The translations under genes were made by a program, and so were the position numbers. Source: Salarchaeum sp. JOR-1 (lineage in GTDB: Archaea > Halobacteriota > Halobacteria > Halobacteriales > Halobacteriaceae). From it: a stretch of 64,000 nt of DNA. Below are positions 34,312 to 42,291 of this stretch, piece by piece. How positions within the stretch are numbered: position 1 is the stretch's first letter; each line of letters opens with the position of its first letter. The stretch is taken from NCBI RefSeq assembly GCF_007833275.1, contig NZ_CP042241.1, forward strand, positions 1,612,001-1,676,000, read 5' to 3'. The notes beneath the pieces were generated by a model that did no database searches, was not told the origin of the DNA, and saw only the letters and a list, made by a program, of their open reading frames with translations.

Positions 34312-34743
34312 CTACGGAGGCCGGAGTTCGGCGAGCGGGTAGTCCGCGAGTTCGTCCGCCAGGAGTTCGGTAAGGTCTGCGAAGTCGTAGCCGCCCTCGC
34401 GGCGGTCGAAACTGCAGAGGACGCCGACGCGTTCGTCGCCTCGGGAGACGAACGTCCGGTACTGCTCGAACGTGTCGAACCCGCGGACGGTGTAGTAGAA
34501 CTCCGCGTAGTGGAGGTTGTCGTACGTCTCGCGGGTGACGAATCCGTAGCGTTCGTTGTCGATGTAGCGTTCCGCGTCGGCGTCCGCCAATTCGTCCGCC
34601 ACGTCCTCTCGAATGAACAGGGGTTCCTGGGTGTCCCCGTCGAACACCCAGAGGTCGCGGAGCGCGCCCCCGCCGAACGTCTCGACGACCGCGAACAGCG
34701 CTGTTTTCCCCGGCGTGGACTGTCGTGTGTCATCTAGGTTCAT
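34312..34743 (-). CDS. Conserved haloarchaeal protein, unknown function
   Basis: A 143-residue acidic soluble protein with many aromatic residues (YDNLHYAEFYYTVRGFDTF). It starts MNLDDTRQSTPGKTALFAVVETFGGGALRDLWVF and has SRGDERVGVLCSFDRR. No known catalytic motif. Convergent with sod (31-bp gap). I do not recognise the family with certainty. Codon use is like its neighbours, so it is likely real. Confidence 0.65.
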   Translation of the reverse strand: MNLDDTRQSTPGKTALFAVVETFGGGALRDLWVFDGDTQEPLFIREDVADELADADAERYIDNERYGFVTRETYDNLHYAEFYYTVRGFDTFEQYRTFVSRGDERVGVLCSFDRREGGYDFADLTELLADELADYPLAELRPP

Positions 34744-34849
34744 CGCAGGACACTGGGTGTTAGAGACTCACTCACATAACAGTTCGTCAGCGGTGCGTCT
34801 TGCACTCCGAGTCCGTGGGTTTTTGCCGCGTGCGAGCGCACCTCCGGGT

Positions 34850-35116
34850 ATGCCTCGGCCGAAGTCCGACTTCGACACGTTCCATCCCTGCGACTTCTAC
34901 GAACCGGACGAACTCCTCGACGACGACGAGATGTACACGGTGTACGAGATAGCGCGCCTCCTCCAGGGGCTCGACCCGGACGCCGCGCTCGACGAGGGAA
35001 CGGAGGAAATCCTGCTCGACTGGGCGATTCCGTGGGTGATGCGGAACAGTGACACGCTCGTCATCGCGGAACCGGAGAGCGAGGACGAACCCGGCTACTA
35101 CGGGCTGAAGGAGTAG
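34850..35116 (+). CDS. DUF5827-like small haloarchaeal protein
   Basis: An 88-residue acidic protein. MPRPKSDFDTFHPCDFYEPDELL at its start and YTVYEIARLLQGLDPD with LDWAIPWVMRNSDTL after it are, from memory, the DUF5827 family, found only in haloarchaea. No function is known. The ATG at 34850 was chosen over a longer frame that runs into the antisense gene. Convergent with the zinc-ribbon gene, 2 bp away. Confidence 0.75.
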   Translation: MPRPKSDFDTFHPCDFYEPDELLDDDEMYTVYEIARLLQGLDPDAALDEGTEEILLDWAIPWVMRNSDTLVIAEPESEDEPGYYGLKE

Positions 35117-35118
35117 CT

Positions 35119-35379
35119 CTAGGTGGTGACCATCCACCCGGGGTCGCGGCCGGTGCGCTCGATGAGGTCAGACCGGCACGCCGGACAGACGTCCGGCGTT
35201 CGCGTTTCGCTTCGGGGGACGTAGACCGCGCCGCCGCACTCGACGCACGCGTCCGCGACGACTGTCGTGCAGTCGGCGCAGACGTTGAAGTCGTCGACCG
35301 TGAGGTCGCGCAGGGGTTCGAGTTGCTTATCGAGGAGATACTCGTCGATGACCGCCTGACAGTTCTGGCACGGTTGCAT
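35119..35379 (-). CDS. Small four-CxxC zinc-ribbon protein
   Basis: An 86-residue protein with CQNC at residue 4, CADC near 34, CVEC near 45 and CPAC near 67. Four CxxC knuckles can bind two zinc ions. Between the first two knuckles is a helical part DEYLLDKQLEPLRDLTVDD. Small zinc-finger proteins of this kind are numerous in haloarchaea. Possible protein- or nucleic-acid-binding role; not specified by the sequence. Confidence 0.72.
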   Translation of the reverse strand: MQPCQNCQAVIDEYLLDKQLEPLRDLTVDDFNVCADCTTVVADACVECGGAVYVPRSETRTPDVCPACRSDLIERTGRDPGWMVTT

Positions 35380-35445
35380 AGCGATGCGTCCTACCGCATG
35401 CTACCGAGTGACATATGTCTGTCGCCCGTGCGAAACACTGCCGCC

Positions 35446-36018
35446 CTAGCGAGTCTTCGCGCCCTGGCGGGCGAGACGAACGTCCTCGACGGGGTTCCGG
35501 GTGACGCTCGGGCCGTGCCCGCAGTGCATCACGCCGAGACCATCTGCAAGCCGGGATTCGAGGCGTTCGATGGACTCGACGAGCGTCCGCCGGTCGCCTT
35601 CTTCGAGGTCGGTGCGGCCGAACCCGCCGTTCGCGAACACGAGGTCGCCCGCGAACAGCGCGCGCTCGTTGTAGAGACAGACGTGATCGTTCTTGTGCCC
35701 GGGCGTGTGCAGAACGGTGTACGACTCGTCCCCGATCCGCACCTCGCCCTCGTCGTCGAGTCCGCGGTCGACACCTGGCTGGCTCGCGTCGAACCCCCAC
35801 GCGTCCACGCCGAACGCCGTTTTCACGTCGTCGAGGTTGCCGACGTGGTCTGGGTGGGTGTGCGTCAACACCACCGCGTCGAGGCCGTCCGTCCGCTCCT
35901 CGATGCGACTCACGACGTCGTAGTCCGCGCCAGCGTCCACGAGAACGGTGCGCTCGCCCCCGACGAGAAACGCGTTACTGGTGAACGTGTCGATGCCCGC
36001 GGAGAGGTTTTCGACCAT
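35446..36018 (-). CDS. MBL-fold metallo-hydrolase
   Basis: A 190-residue metallo-beta-lactamase-fold hydrolase. The HxHxDH motif is VLTHTHPDHVGN near residue 52. Further metal ligands come from LHTPGHKNDHVCLYN, ALFAGDLVFANGG and the final MHCGHGP. The family includes glyoxalase II-like and other hydrolases; the substrate is open. ATG at 36018 gives a compact domain. Confidence 0.9.
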   Translation of the reverse strand: MVENLSAGIDTFTSNAFLVGGERTVLVDAGADYDVVSRIEERTDGLDAVVLTHTHPDHVGNLDDVKTAFGVDAWGFDASQPGVDRGLDDEGEVRIGDESYTVLHTPGHKNDHVCLYNERALFAGDLVFANGGFGRTDLEEGDRRTLVESIERLESRLADGLGVMHCGHGPSVTRNPVEDVRLARQGAKTR

Positions 36019-36052
36019 ACTGTCCCCTCGGAGATGCGCCCGGAAATACCCT

Positions 36053-36391
36053 TCAGACCGGCGCGCTCGCGAGCACGAGTTTGGAGAACTCGTCGCGGTT
36101 CTGAATCTGCCGTTCCTCCTCGGGACTGATGCGGATGGCTTCGTCCGTATCGAGGCTGACGGTGTGGTCGCCGAAGTCCACGTCCACGCCGCCCGTCACG
36201 ACGTAGTAGATCTCCTCCTGGTCGTCGTCGAGGTGGGCGTGGCTCATCGTCTCCTCGCCGGCTTCGAGCGCGAGCACGGTGAACCCGAGGGACTCCGTGT
36301 CGAGTTCGTCCCGCAGCATCCACATCTCGCCCTGCACGTCGTCCGGAAGCACCGATTCGGCGTCGCTCACGTGTGCGTTCGTGTGCGGCAT
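36053..36391 (-). CDS. Cupin-domain protein
   Basis: A 112-residue single cupin barrel. Motif 1 is SHAHLDDDQEEIYYVVTG with His, His and Glu metal ligands, and motif 2 lies in DEAIRISPEEERQIQN, where the usual His is not obvious. The start MPHTNAHVSDAE follows the ATG at 36391. It sits upstream of the MBL-hydrolase gene on the same strand (34-bp gap), so the two may be one transcript. Confidence 0.85.
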   Translation of the reverse strand: MPHTNAHVSDAESVLPDDVQGEMWMLRDELDTESLGFTVLALEAGEETMSHAHLDDDQEEIYYVVTGGVDVDFGDHTVSLDTDEAIRISPEEERQIQNRDEFSKLVLASAPV

Positions 36392-36476
36392 AGATGACGG
36401 TGCGGACGCCGGCCGGATAAACGTACTCGCCGCACCCACCCCAGGCTTTTCACGGCGGGGAGCCGTTCCGGCACGC

Positions 36477-36662
36477 ATGAGTGACTCGCAAGCGCGCTTC
36501 GAGGTGTACGAGGACGACGCGGGCCAGTGGCGGTGGCGGCTCGTCCACCGGAACGGCAACATCCTCGCGGACTCCGGCGAGGGGTACGCGTCGAAACAAA
36601 AGGCCATACAGGGACTGGAGAGCGTGAAGGAGAACGCGCCGGGCGCGCCGGTCGAGGAGTAG
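36477..36662 (+). CDS. DUF1508-family small protein (YegP/HVO_2922-like)
   Basis: A 61-residue single-domain protein. ARFEVYEDDAGQWRWRLVHRNGNIL followed by SGEGYASKQKAIQGLESVK is the complete DUF1508 repeat. Bacterial YegP has two copies, the haloarchaeal kind one. Function unknown. ATG at 36477 is the only reasonable start. It ends directly against the convergent ABC ATPase gene. Confidence 0.88.
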   Translation: MSDSQARFEVYEDDAGQWRWRLVHRNGNILADSGEGYASKQKAIQGLESVKENAPGAPVEE

Positions 36663-37421
36663 TTACTCGACGCCGAGCGCGGTCGTGATGCGGTCGCGGT
36701 AGTCGACGAGCCACTCCGCGCGCTCCCGCGGCCGGTCTGCGGCGATATCGACGGTGGTCTCGACTGTTCCCGGTTGGCCGCCGAGCACGACGACGCGGTC
36801 TGCGAGGTAGGCGGCTTCCTCCACGTCGTGCGTGACGAGGACGACGGTGAGGTCGCTGTCCCGCCAGAGGTCGAGCAGGAAGTCCTGCTGTTCGTACTTC
36901 GTGAGCGCGTCGAGCGCGGAGAACGGCTCGTCGAGCAACATCACGGTCGGGTCGTACGCGAGACCGCGGGCGAGCGAGACGCGCTGCGCCATCCCACCGG
37001 AGAGTTCGCTCGGTCGGGCGTCCGCGAACCCCGCGAGGCCGACGCGGTCGAGGAGTACATCGACGCGCTCCCGTGCGGCCTCGTTGTCGGGGTCGACGCC
37101 GCGCGGGAGGCCGACGGCGACGTTCTCCCGCACCGTCTTCCACGGGAGCAGCCGCGGCTCCTGGAACACCATACCGACGCGGTCGCCGCCCTCGGTGCGC
37201 ACGTCCGTTCCGTCCACGCTCGCCGCCCCCTGGAACTCGGGTTCGAGGCCGGCGAGCACGCGGAGGAGCGTGCTCTTCCCGCAGCCGGAGTGGCCGACGA
37301 CGGAAACGAACTCGCTGGGGCCGACCGACACCGACACGTCGCGGAGCGCCACGGTGTCGCCGTACGACTTCGTCAGGTCGTCGACTGCCACCGCGGCGGG
37401 TTCGTCACCAGTCGACGACAC
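36663..37421 (-). CDS. ABC transporter ATP-binding protein (SsuB/TauB type)
   Basis: A 252-residue ATPase of a nitrate/sulfonate/taurine-type importer. Walker A is GHSGCGKSTLL near residue 38, signature ELSGGMAQR near 140, Walker B VMLLDEPFSALD, H-loop VLVTHDVEEAA. Its start overlaps the permease gene end by 17 nt. It is the last of three genes of one operon on minus (binding protein, permease, ATPase). Confidence 0.9.
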   Translation of the reverse strand: MSSTGDEPAAVAVDDLTKSYGDTVALRDVSVSVGPSEFVSVVGHSGCGKSTLLRVLAGLEPEFQGAASVDGTDVRTEGGDRVGMVFQEPRLLPWKTVRENVAVGLPRGVDPDNEAARERVDVLLDRVGLAGFADARPSELSGGMAQRVSLARGLAYDPTVMLLDEPFSALDALTKYEQQDFLLDLWRDSDLTVVLVTHDVEEAAYLADRVVVLGGQPGTVETTVDIAADRPRERAEWLVDYRDRITTALGVE

Positions 37422-38184
37422 GGTTCTCCACCTCCTTGACGGCGAGGTCGGTGAGGTTGCCGAACAGCGCGAACAGCACGATTGCGCCGACGATCAGATC
37501 CGGTCGCGAGAGCACGCGCCCGGTCTTCATCAGGAAGCCGAGGCCCTGGCTCGCGCCGATGAGTTCCGCGGCGACGACGAACATCCACGCGAGGCCGACG
37601 CCGCTCCGCACGCCCACGAAGAGGTTCGGGAGCGCCGCGGGGAAGACGACGGACGTGAGGGTCTCGTACCGGCTGAGGTCGTACACTTCCGCGACCTCTC
37701 GACGCGCGTCGTCCACCGCGTGCAGGCCGGTGGAGAGGTTGAGGTAGACGGGGAAGAACGCGCCGACGGCGATGAGGAGGACTTTCGCCACCTCGCCGAT
37801 GCCGAACCAGAGCAGGAACAGCGGCACCCACGCGAGCGACGGGATGTTCTTCAGGCTCTGGAAGAGCGGGTCGAGGAGCGCGCTCGCGGTCCGCGAGATA
37901 CCGGTGAGTGTGCCGAGGAGGACGGCGACGGTCATTCCGACCACGCACCCGAAGAAGACGCGCTGCACTGTGATGGAGGCGTGCGTCGCGAGTTCTCCCG
38001 ACGCCGCGAGCGAGTACAGCGTCTCCAGCACGGAGAGCGGTTTCGGGAGCTGGTAGGGTGGGAACACGCCCGTGACGACCGCGACGTGCCAGCCGACCAC
38101 GAGGAGCGCCGGGACGACGAGGCCGATGAGCCAGCGGGCGCGGTCGAGCGACACGCTCCCGAACGCGTACGTTCGCGTGCTCAT
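37405..38184 (-). CDS. ABC transporter permease (SsuC/TauC type)
   Basis: A 259-residue permease with six helices. The EAA loop VAEVYDLSRYETLTSVVFPAALP lies near residues 155-177 and is followed by GVRSGVGLAWMFVVAAELI, a block typical of the sulfonate/nitrate type. The ATG at 38184 overlaps the stop of the binding-protein gene as ATGA. Confidence 0.9.
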   Translation of the reverse strand: MSTRTYAFGSVSLDRARWLIGLVVPALLVVGWHVAVVTGVFPPYQLPKPLSVLETLYSLAASGELATHASITVQRVFFGCVVGMTVAVLLGTLTGISRTASALLDPLFQSLKNIPSLAWVPLFLLWFGIGEVAKVLLIAVGAFFPVYLNLSTGLHAVDDARREVAEVYDLSRYETLTSVVFPAALPNLFVGVRSGVGLAWMFVVAAELIGASQGLGFLMKTGRVLSRPDLIVGAIVLFALFGNLTDLAVKEVENRVVDW

Positions 38185-39164
38185 TCGCTCACCACCGGTC
38201 TGGCTATCGACGGTTGCACGAGCTCGCCGATAGCCGTCTGGAGGTCGACGCTCGACTCGACGAAGCCCTTCTCGTGGAGGATGGGTGCGAGGTCGGAGAG
38301 CAGCGCCTGGTGTTGGTCGCCGGGGATGGGCGCGGAGAGGTCGGTGCGGTCGGTGAACACCTTCCGTGCGACCGGCTTCGACATCTCCGAGGCGTTCGCG
38401 AGGATGGACACGGTCTTCTCGGGGTGCTCGATGGCCCACGTCCGGCCGCGTTCGTACGCCCGCAGCACGCGTTGTACGTCCTCGGGGTGGTTCTGGACGA
38501 AGCCGTTGAGGAAGTTCAGGGTGCCGTTCGTGTTGAACGCGGGCTTCCGGAAGAACAGGTCGACGTCGTGTTCGAGCTGGAGTTCGGCCATGTGCGGGTC
38601 GAGGCCCGCCCACGCGTCCACCTCGCCCTGGAGGAGGGCGTCCTGGCCTTCGGGGTGCTGGAGGTTCACGATGTCCACGTCGGACTCGCTCACTCCTGCG
38701 GTGTCGAGCGCCTGCAGGAGGAAGAAGTGAGGATCCGTGCCGAGCGTCGCGGCGACGGATTTCCCCTCGAGGTCGGCGACCTCCGAGATATCGCTCTCCG
38801 ACTTCGCCACGAGCGCCGTCCACTCGGGCCGCGAGTAGATGTAGCCCGTGCGGATGGGCACGCCGTTCGCGCGCGCCATCAACGCCGCGATACCGGCGGT
38901 GGACGCGGCCTGCGCCTCCCCACTCTGCGAGTACTGGTTCGCCTGATTGCTCCCGAGGCTCAACACCCACTCGACGCTCGCGTCACTGTCCGCGAACGCG
39001 GCCTCGACCCATCCCTTCTCCCGGAGCACGAGGCTCACGGGGTTGTAGTAGGCGTAGTCGAGGGTGACGGTGCGCGAGCCGCCGACGATTCCGCTTCCGA
39101 TGCAGCCAGCCGTCAACGACGCGGCCGCCGCACCGGTCGCGCCGAGGAACGCTCGTCGATTCAT
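38181..39164 (-). CDS. ABC transporter substrate-binding lipoprotein (SsuA/TauA type)
   Basis: A 327-residue binding protein for an alkyl-sulfonate, nitrate or related anion. A Tat signal MNRRAFLGATG and lipobox SLTAGCIGS start it, so it is exported folded and lipid-anchored. The core blocks are YYNPVSLVLREKGWVEAAF, LSLGSNQANQYSQSGEAQAAS, and LEGKSVAATLGTDPHFFLLQAL. ATG at 39164 is chosen for the Tat signal; a frame up to 39242 is rejected. First gene of the ABC operon. The ligand is inferred only from the family. Confidence 0.9.
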   Translation of the reverse strand: MNRRAFLGATGAAAASLTAGCIGSGIVGGSRTVTLDYAYYNPVSLVLREKGWVEAAFADSDASVEWVLSLGSNQANQYSQSGEAQAASTAGIAALMARANGVPIRTGYIYSRPEWTALVAKSESDISEVADLEGKSVAATLGTDPHFFLLQALDTAGVSESDVDIVNLQHPEGQDALLQGEVDAWAGLDPHMAELQLEHDVDLFFRKPAFNTNGTLNFLNGFVQNHPEDVQRVLRAYERGRTWAIEHPEKTVSILANASEMSKPVARKVFTDRTDLSAPIPGDQHQALLSDLAPILHEKGFVESSVDLQTAIGELVQPSIARPVVSE

Positions 39165-39401
39165 CGTATCCCACCATCGGGCTAGCAGTGTCAAAACCCG
39201 AACTACCGCGTCAGCCGTTACGCCCGTCTCGTTCCCCGTCAATCCCCGTCTTCGACCGAGTGGGGCCGCGAGACCGCGGGAGGATGGCGTTTCCCGGTTC
39301 GCCAGCCACCCGCGACACCTGCAATACCTGCCGGGCGGCCGCGTGCGGGTGGTTCCGACGAACCCTTAGACATTTAGTTCGCCGGGGCCCAGTCTCCGGA
39401 T

Positions 39402-40496
39402 ATGACTCGGGACGCAGCCGTCTGCACACTCCTCGTCGTGACCGTCCTGCTCGCGGGCGTGGCACCCGCGAGCGGGCTCGGCGACGCGAGCAGCGTCGGG
39501 ACGGCTGACGCCCCCTCCTTTTCGAGCGTCCACTTCATCATCACTGTCCACGAGGACGGGTCTGCGGAGTGGACGTTCCAGTACCGGACGCCGCTCGAAA
39601 ACGACTCCCAGCGCGCGGACTTCCGCGAGTTCGCCGCGCGGTTCGAGAACGAGACGCTCGCGCTCTACGAGGACTTCCGAGACCGGGCGCGAGCGCTCGT
39701 TGCCGACGGGGAGAACGTCTCCAGTCGGTCGATGAACGCCACGGACTTCTCGCGGTCGGCGTACATCACCGGTCTGAGTAACAACCTCGGCGTGGTCGAG
39801 ATGTCGTTCACGTGGACGAACTTCGCGCGCGTGGCGGGCGACCGAGTGCGCGTCGGAGCCCTCTTCGAGGGCGGCCTGTACGTCGGGGCGGATCAACGGC
39901 TGGTCATCGAAGCCGGTGACGGCTTGCGGTTCGCGTCCGTCAGGCCGCACCCGGACTCGATGTCCGGGCAAACGGTCGCGGCGAGCGATTCCGTGACGTG
40001 GTTCGGGCCGATCGAGTTCGCGGACGAACGCCCACAAGCCACGCTCACCACCGCTCCGCTCACCACGACAACGGCAACGACTCCGACCACTGCCGGGACG
40101 CCGACATCCGGCGCTGCCCCCGCCGGCCCCCCGTGGCTAGTGTCCGTCCTGCTTGCCGTCGTCCTCGTGCTCGCCGCCGTCGTCGGCGCCGTCTGGTGGC
40201 GGTACCGCCGCGAAGAAGTCGCGGACGCGGGCGGGGCGGGTGGCGCAACGACCGAACCGGCGGTGCCGGACGAGGAGCTACTCTCGGACGAAGACCGCGT
40301 GCGCGGCCTGCTGGAAGACCACGGCGGACGGATGCGGCAAGTCCAGATCGTCGAGGAGACGGACTGGTCGAAATCCAAGGTGAGCATGCTGCTCTCCGAG
40401 ATGGAGGACGCGGACGAGATCAGCCGTCTCCGCATCGGCCGGGAGAACGTCGTCAGCCTCCCCGGTCACGAACCCGGTTCCGAACGCGAGGAGTGA
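39402..40496 (+). CDS. Membrane-anchored winged-helix regulator
   Basis: A 364-residue one-component regulator. Order: a signal peptide (VCTLLVVTVLLAGVAPASG), an outside domain of about 190 residues (FIITVHEDGSAEWTFQYR to SDSVTWFGPIEFAD), a Thr/Pro-rich linker, one membrane helix (WLVSVLLAVVLVLAAVVGAVWW near residue 250), then a cytoplasmic winged helix (GGRMRQVQIVEETDWSKSKVSMLLSEME with wing IGRENVVSL). This haloarchaeal design links an outside sensor to DNA binding. Target genes are unknown; the divergent SsuABC-like operon is a neighbour. Confidence 0.83.
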   Translation: MTRDAAVCTLLVVTVLLAGVAPASGLGDASSVGTADAPSFSSVHFIITVHEDGSAEWTFQYRTPLENDSQRADFREFAARFENETLALYEDFRDRARALVADGENVSSRSMNATDFSRSAYITGLSNNLGVVEMSFTWTNFARVAGDRVRVGALFEGGLYVGADQRLVIEAGDGLRFASVRPHPDSMSGQTVAASDSVTWFGPIEFADERPQATLTTAPLTTTTATTPTTAGTPTSGAAPAGPPWLVSVLLAVVLVLAAVVGAVWWRYRREEVADAGGAGGATTEPAVPDEELLSDEDRVRGLLEDHGGRMRQVQIVEETDWSKSKVSMLLSEMEDADEISRLRIGRENVVSLPGHEPGSEREE

Positions 40497-40781
40497 CCGC
40501 GCGCCCGCCACGAAGGATTGTCCTCCGGTGGACGCGTGTGGAGCAGCCGCCGCTCTCGCGGCGCAACTGTGGAGCGGTTGCACGACTCCGGGCGAGCGCT
40601 CTCCCGCGACCTGAAGCCTCCATCACCGTTCTGAAGGGAAACAGCGAACTCGTGCGAGCGGGTGGCGAGACGCGGCCGGACGACGCGGGCCGTCCCCCGG
40701 GTCGGCTGGACGCGCTTCTCCGTGAGCGTTCGTCCGGCGGGCGCTTCGAAGTCGCGGGCGTCGAGTCGCCCGACGAGTGAG
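40497..40781. other. Gap with no convincing gene
   Basis: A 285-bp stretch between the regulator and the exchanger. A plus frame ending at 40780 has a protein-like end (FEVAGVESPDE) but no start codon or promoter of its own; its upstream part is antisense-like Arg/Pro-rich. It may be a gene remnant. No repeat or RNA seen. Confidence 0.3.
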
Positions 40782-41813
40782 TTACGCCCCTCTGATGAGG
40801 CTCGTAACGCCGAGTGACTCCGCGACGACCCACGCGACGAACAGCACGTAGCTCGCGAGCAGCGTCGCCGCCTCGGCGGTGGTGAGGGAGAGGCCGGTGC
40901 GGAGCGCGGTGAACAGAAGGAGAGTGGCGAGCGTGAGCACAGCGAACATCGGCACCGCGACCGCGAAGTTCACGGTGACCGCGCCGACGATGAGCACGCC
41001 GACGGGGACGGCGACGAGGAGGTCGAACGTGTTCGACCCGAAGACGTTCCCAAGACTCGTCGCGCCGTTCCCGTCCCGGGCAGACTGCACGCTCACGAGC
41101 GTGTCGGGAAGGCTCGTTGCCGCCGCGACGACCGTCACGCCGAGCAGGAACTCGGGGACGCCGAACGTGGTTCCGAGGGATTCGACGGAGTGAACGAGCT
41201 GTTCGACCGCGACGAGGATGACGAGCAACCCAACGGCGAGTGTCGTCCACGCGCGCCGCGCAGAGACGCTCGGGTTTCCGGGCGTGCCTGCGTCGCTCAC
41301 GTCCTGCCACTGAATGAAGAGGTAGAGGCCGTAGAGGAGGAGCGGAATCATCGCGAGCGGCCGCGTCAGGTCGCCGTCGAGCGTCGGTCCCGCGACCGGC
41401 GCGTAGATGACCGCGAGCGCGAGCGTCACGATGAGCGCGGACACCGCGAGCATGTAGAACTGGGCTTCCTTGTAGACGATGGTGCGACTCGCGGACAGGT
41501 CGTCGTCCGACGCTAGCCCCGAGAGCGCGGGAATGACGAGGACGTTGAAGATGGCGGACCCGACCACCGCGCCGATACCGATGTCGAACGCACCCGCGAG
41601 CGCCGCGAACACGACGCTCGCCAACTCGGGGAAGCTCGAACCGACCGCGACCACCACCGACCCCTGCACGACCGCCGGAAGGCCGTAGTACGCCGCGAGG
41701 TTCTCCGCGGACGCCTCCAGCCAGCCGCTTCCCACCCAGACGAGCGCCGTCGCGACCACCAGAACGAGCACGTTTACCGCCGGTGAGGACGGCACTAGAC
41801 CCCAGAGGACCAT
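40782..41813 (-). CDS. Sodium/calcium exchanger (CaCA family, YrbG-like)
   Basis: A 343-residue cation/Ca2+ antiporter with about ten helices. Both alpha repeats are visible: VAVGSSFPELASVVFAALAG and GSAIFN (residues 52-85), and VVAAATSLPDTLVSVQSARDG and GNVFGSNTFDLL (about 230-265). These repeats hold the ion-binding acidic residues; the second has Asp in place of the usual Glu. The large middle loop between helices is short, as in prokaryotic members. Exports Ca2+ with Na+ entry in the family. Confidence 0.9.
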   Translation of the reverse strand: MVLWGLVPSSPAVNVLVLVVATALVWVGSGWLEASAENLAAYYGLPAVVQGSVVVAVGSSFPELASVVFAALAGAFDIGIGAVVGSAIFNVLVIPALSGLASDDDLSASRTIVYKEAQFYMLAVSALIVTLALAVIYAPVAGPTLDGDLTRPLAMIPLLLYGLYLFIQWQDVSDAGTPGNPSVSARRAWTTLAVGLLVILVAVEQLVHSVESLGTTFGVPEFLLGVTVVAAATSLPDTLVSVQSARDGNGATSLGNVFGSNTFDLLVAVPVGVLIVGAVTVNFAVAVPMFAVLTLATLLLFTALRTGLSLTTAEAATLLASYVLFVAWVVAESLGVTSLIRGA

Positions 41814-41914
41814 TATCCACCCCCTCTCACGTCCACGGGAATCAAGCCACCGAAACTACTCGCGGCCGCCGTGTCGAATGGCAGGGAACCACAGACCGCT
41901 TCCAAAAAGTGAGG

Positions 41915-41922
41915 TTTAAATA
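41915..41922 (+). promoter_or_regulatory. TATA box of tRNA-Glu gene
   Basis: TTTAAATA with a purine-rich BRE-like stretch ahead (AAAAAGTGAGG). Transcription would start near 41946, giving a short 5' leader before the mature tRNA at 41978. Confidence 0.5.
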
Positions 41923-41977
41923 TGGCCGGTGCCTCGGATCAACTGAAGCGGGGATCCCCCGTGACGAACGCACCAGT

Positions 41978-42052
41978 GCTCTGTTGGTGTAGTCCGGCCA
42001 ATCATCTTGCCCTCTCACGGCAAGGACCAGGGTTCAAATCCCTGACGGAGCA
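41978..42052 (+). tRNA. tRNA-Glu (anticodon CUC)
   Basis: A 75-nt cloverleaf. The acceptor stem GCTCTGT pairs with ACGGAGC (one G-U), with discriminator A at 42052. The anticodon stem TTGCC/GGCAA encloses the loop C-T-CTC-A-C, so the anticodon is CUC (Glu). The T arm is CAGGG-TTCAAAT-CCCTG. No intron. No CCA is encoded. It is followed after 56 bp by an integrase module, so its 3' part is probably the attachment site. Confidence 0.95.
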
Positions 42053-42073
42053 CTTTCACCCCGCTCCTTTCCT

Positions 42074-42265
42074 GCGATTTCACTACTCGTGACGTGGAAA
42101 ATTAATCCATGTCCAACGGCAAGCACGTCTCCGATCCGCGAATCGCCCCCGCGCCATCTGGCGATTTCACGAGAACTACCGTTGCCATTTCGGCAAGCGG
42201 AAACACCGACCTGATTCCGACGCCTTCGGGCGAATTCACGAACTTCAATGCCCCCAGCGGCAAGC
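42074..42265 (+). repeat. Two interleaved sets of short direct repeats before the integrase
   Basis: GCGATTTCAC occurs at 42074 and 42161, and as GCGAATTCAC at 42230. CGGCAAGC occurs at 42117, 42191 and 42258. The two alternate, so the stretch reads as three degenerate units of about 90, 70 and 50 bp. They sit between the tRNA and the integrase start, where arm-type sites for integrase or excisionase are found in other systems. They also fall partly in a small ORF. Confidence 0.6.
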
Positions 42266-42291
42266 AACGGGGTGTGGAGGACGACCGATGA
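42109..42291 (+). CDS. Small repeat-bearing protein ahead of integrase
   Basis: A 60-residue frame starting MSNGKHVSDPRIAP. It contains repeats PSGDFTRT, PSGEFTNF and PSGKQ, spaced about 24 residues. Its TGA overlaps the integrase ATG (ATGA at 42288), so it could be the first gene of the integrase operon, for instance an excisionase or regulator. But it lacks HTH features, and the repeats could be DNA sites instead. No family known. Confidence 0.45.
   Translation: MSNGKHVSDPRIAPAPSGDFTRTTVAISASGNTDLIPTPSGEFTNFNAPSGKQRGVEDDR

Noticed and set aside
39188-39508. Plus frame with Cys-rich bit (CNTCRAAACGW) between the ABC operon and the regulator
   Set aside because: Runs out of frame into the regulator gene with shadow composition; the CxxC occurs by chance in GC-rich DNA.
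42074-42265. CRISPR array
   Set aside because: The repeats are too short, only three copies each and unequally spaced; no cas genes are in the window.
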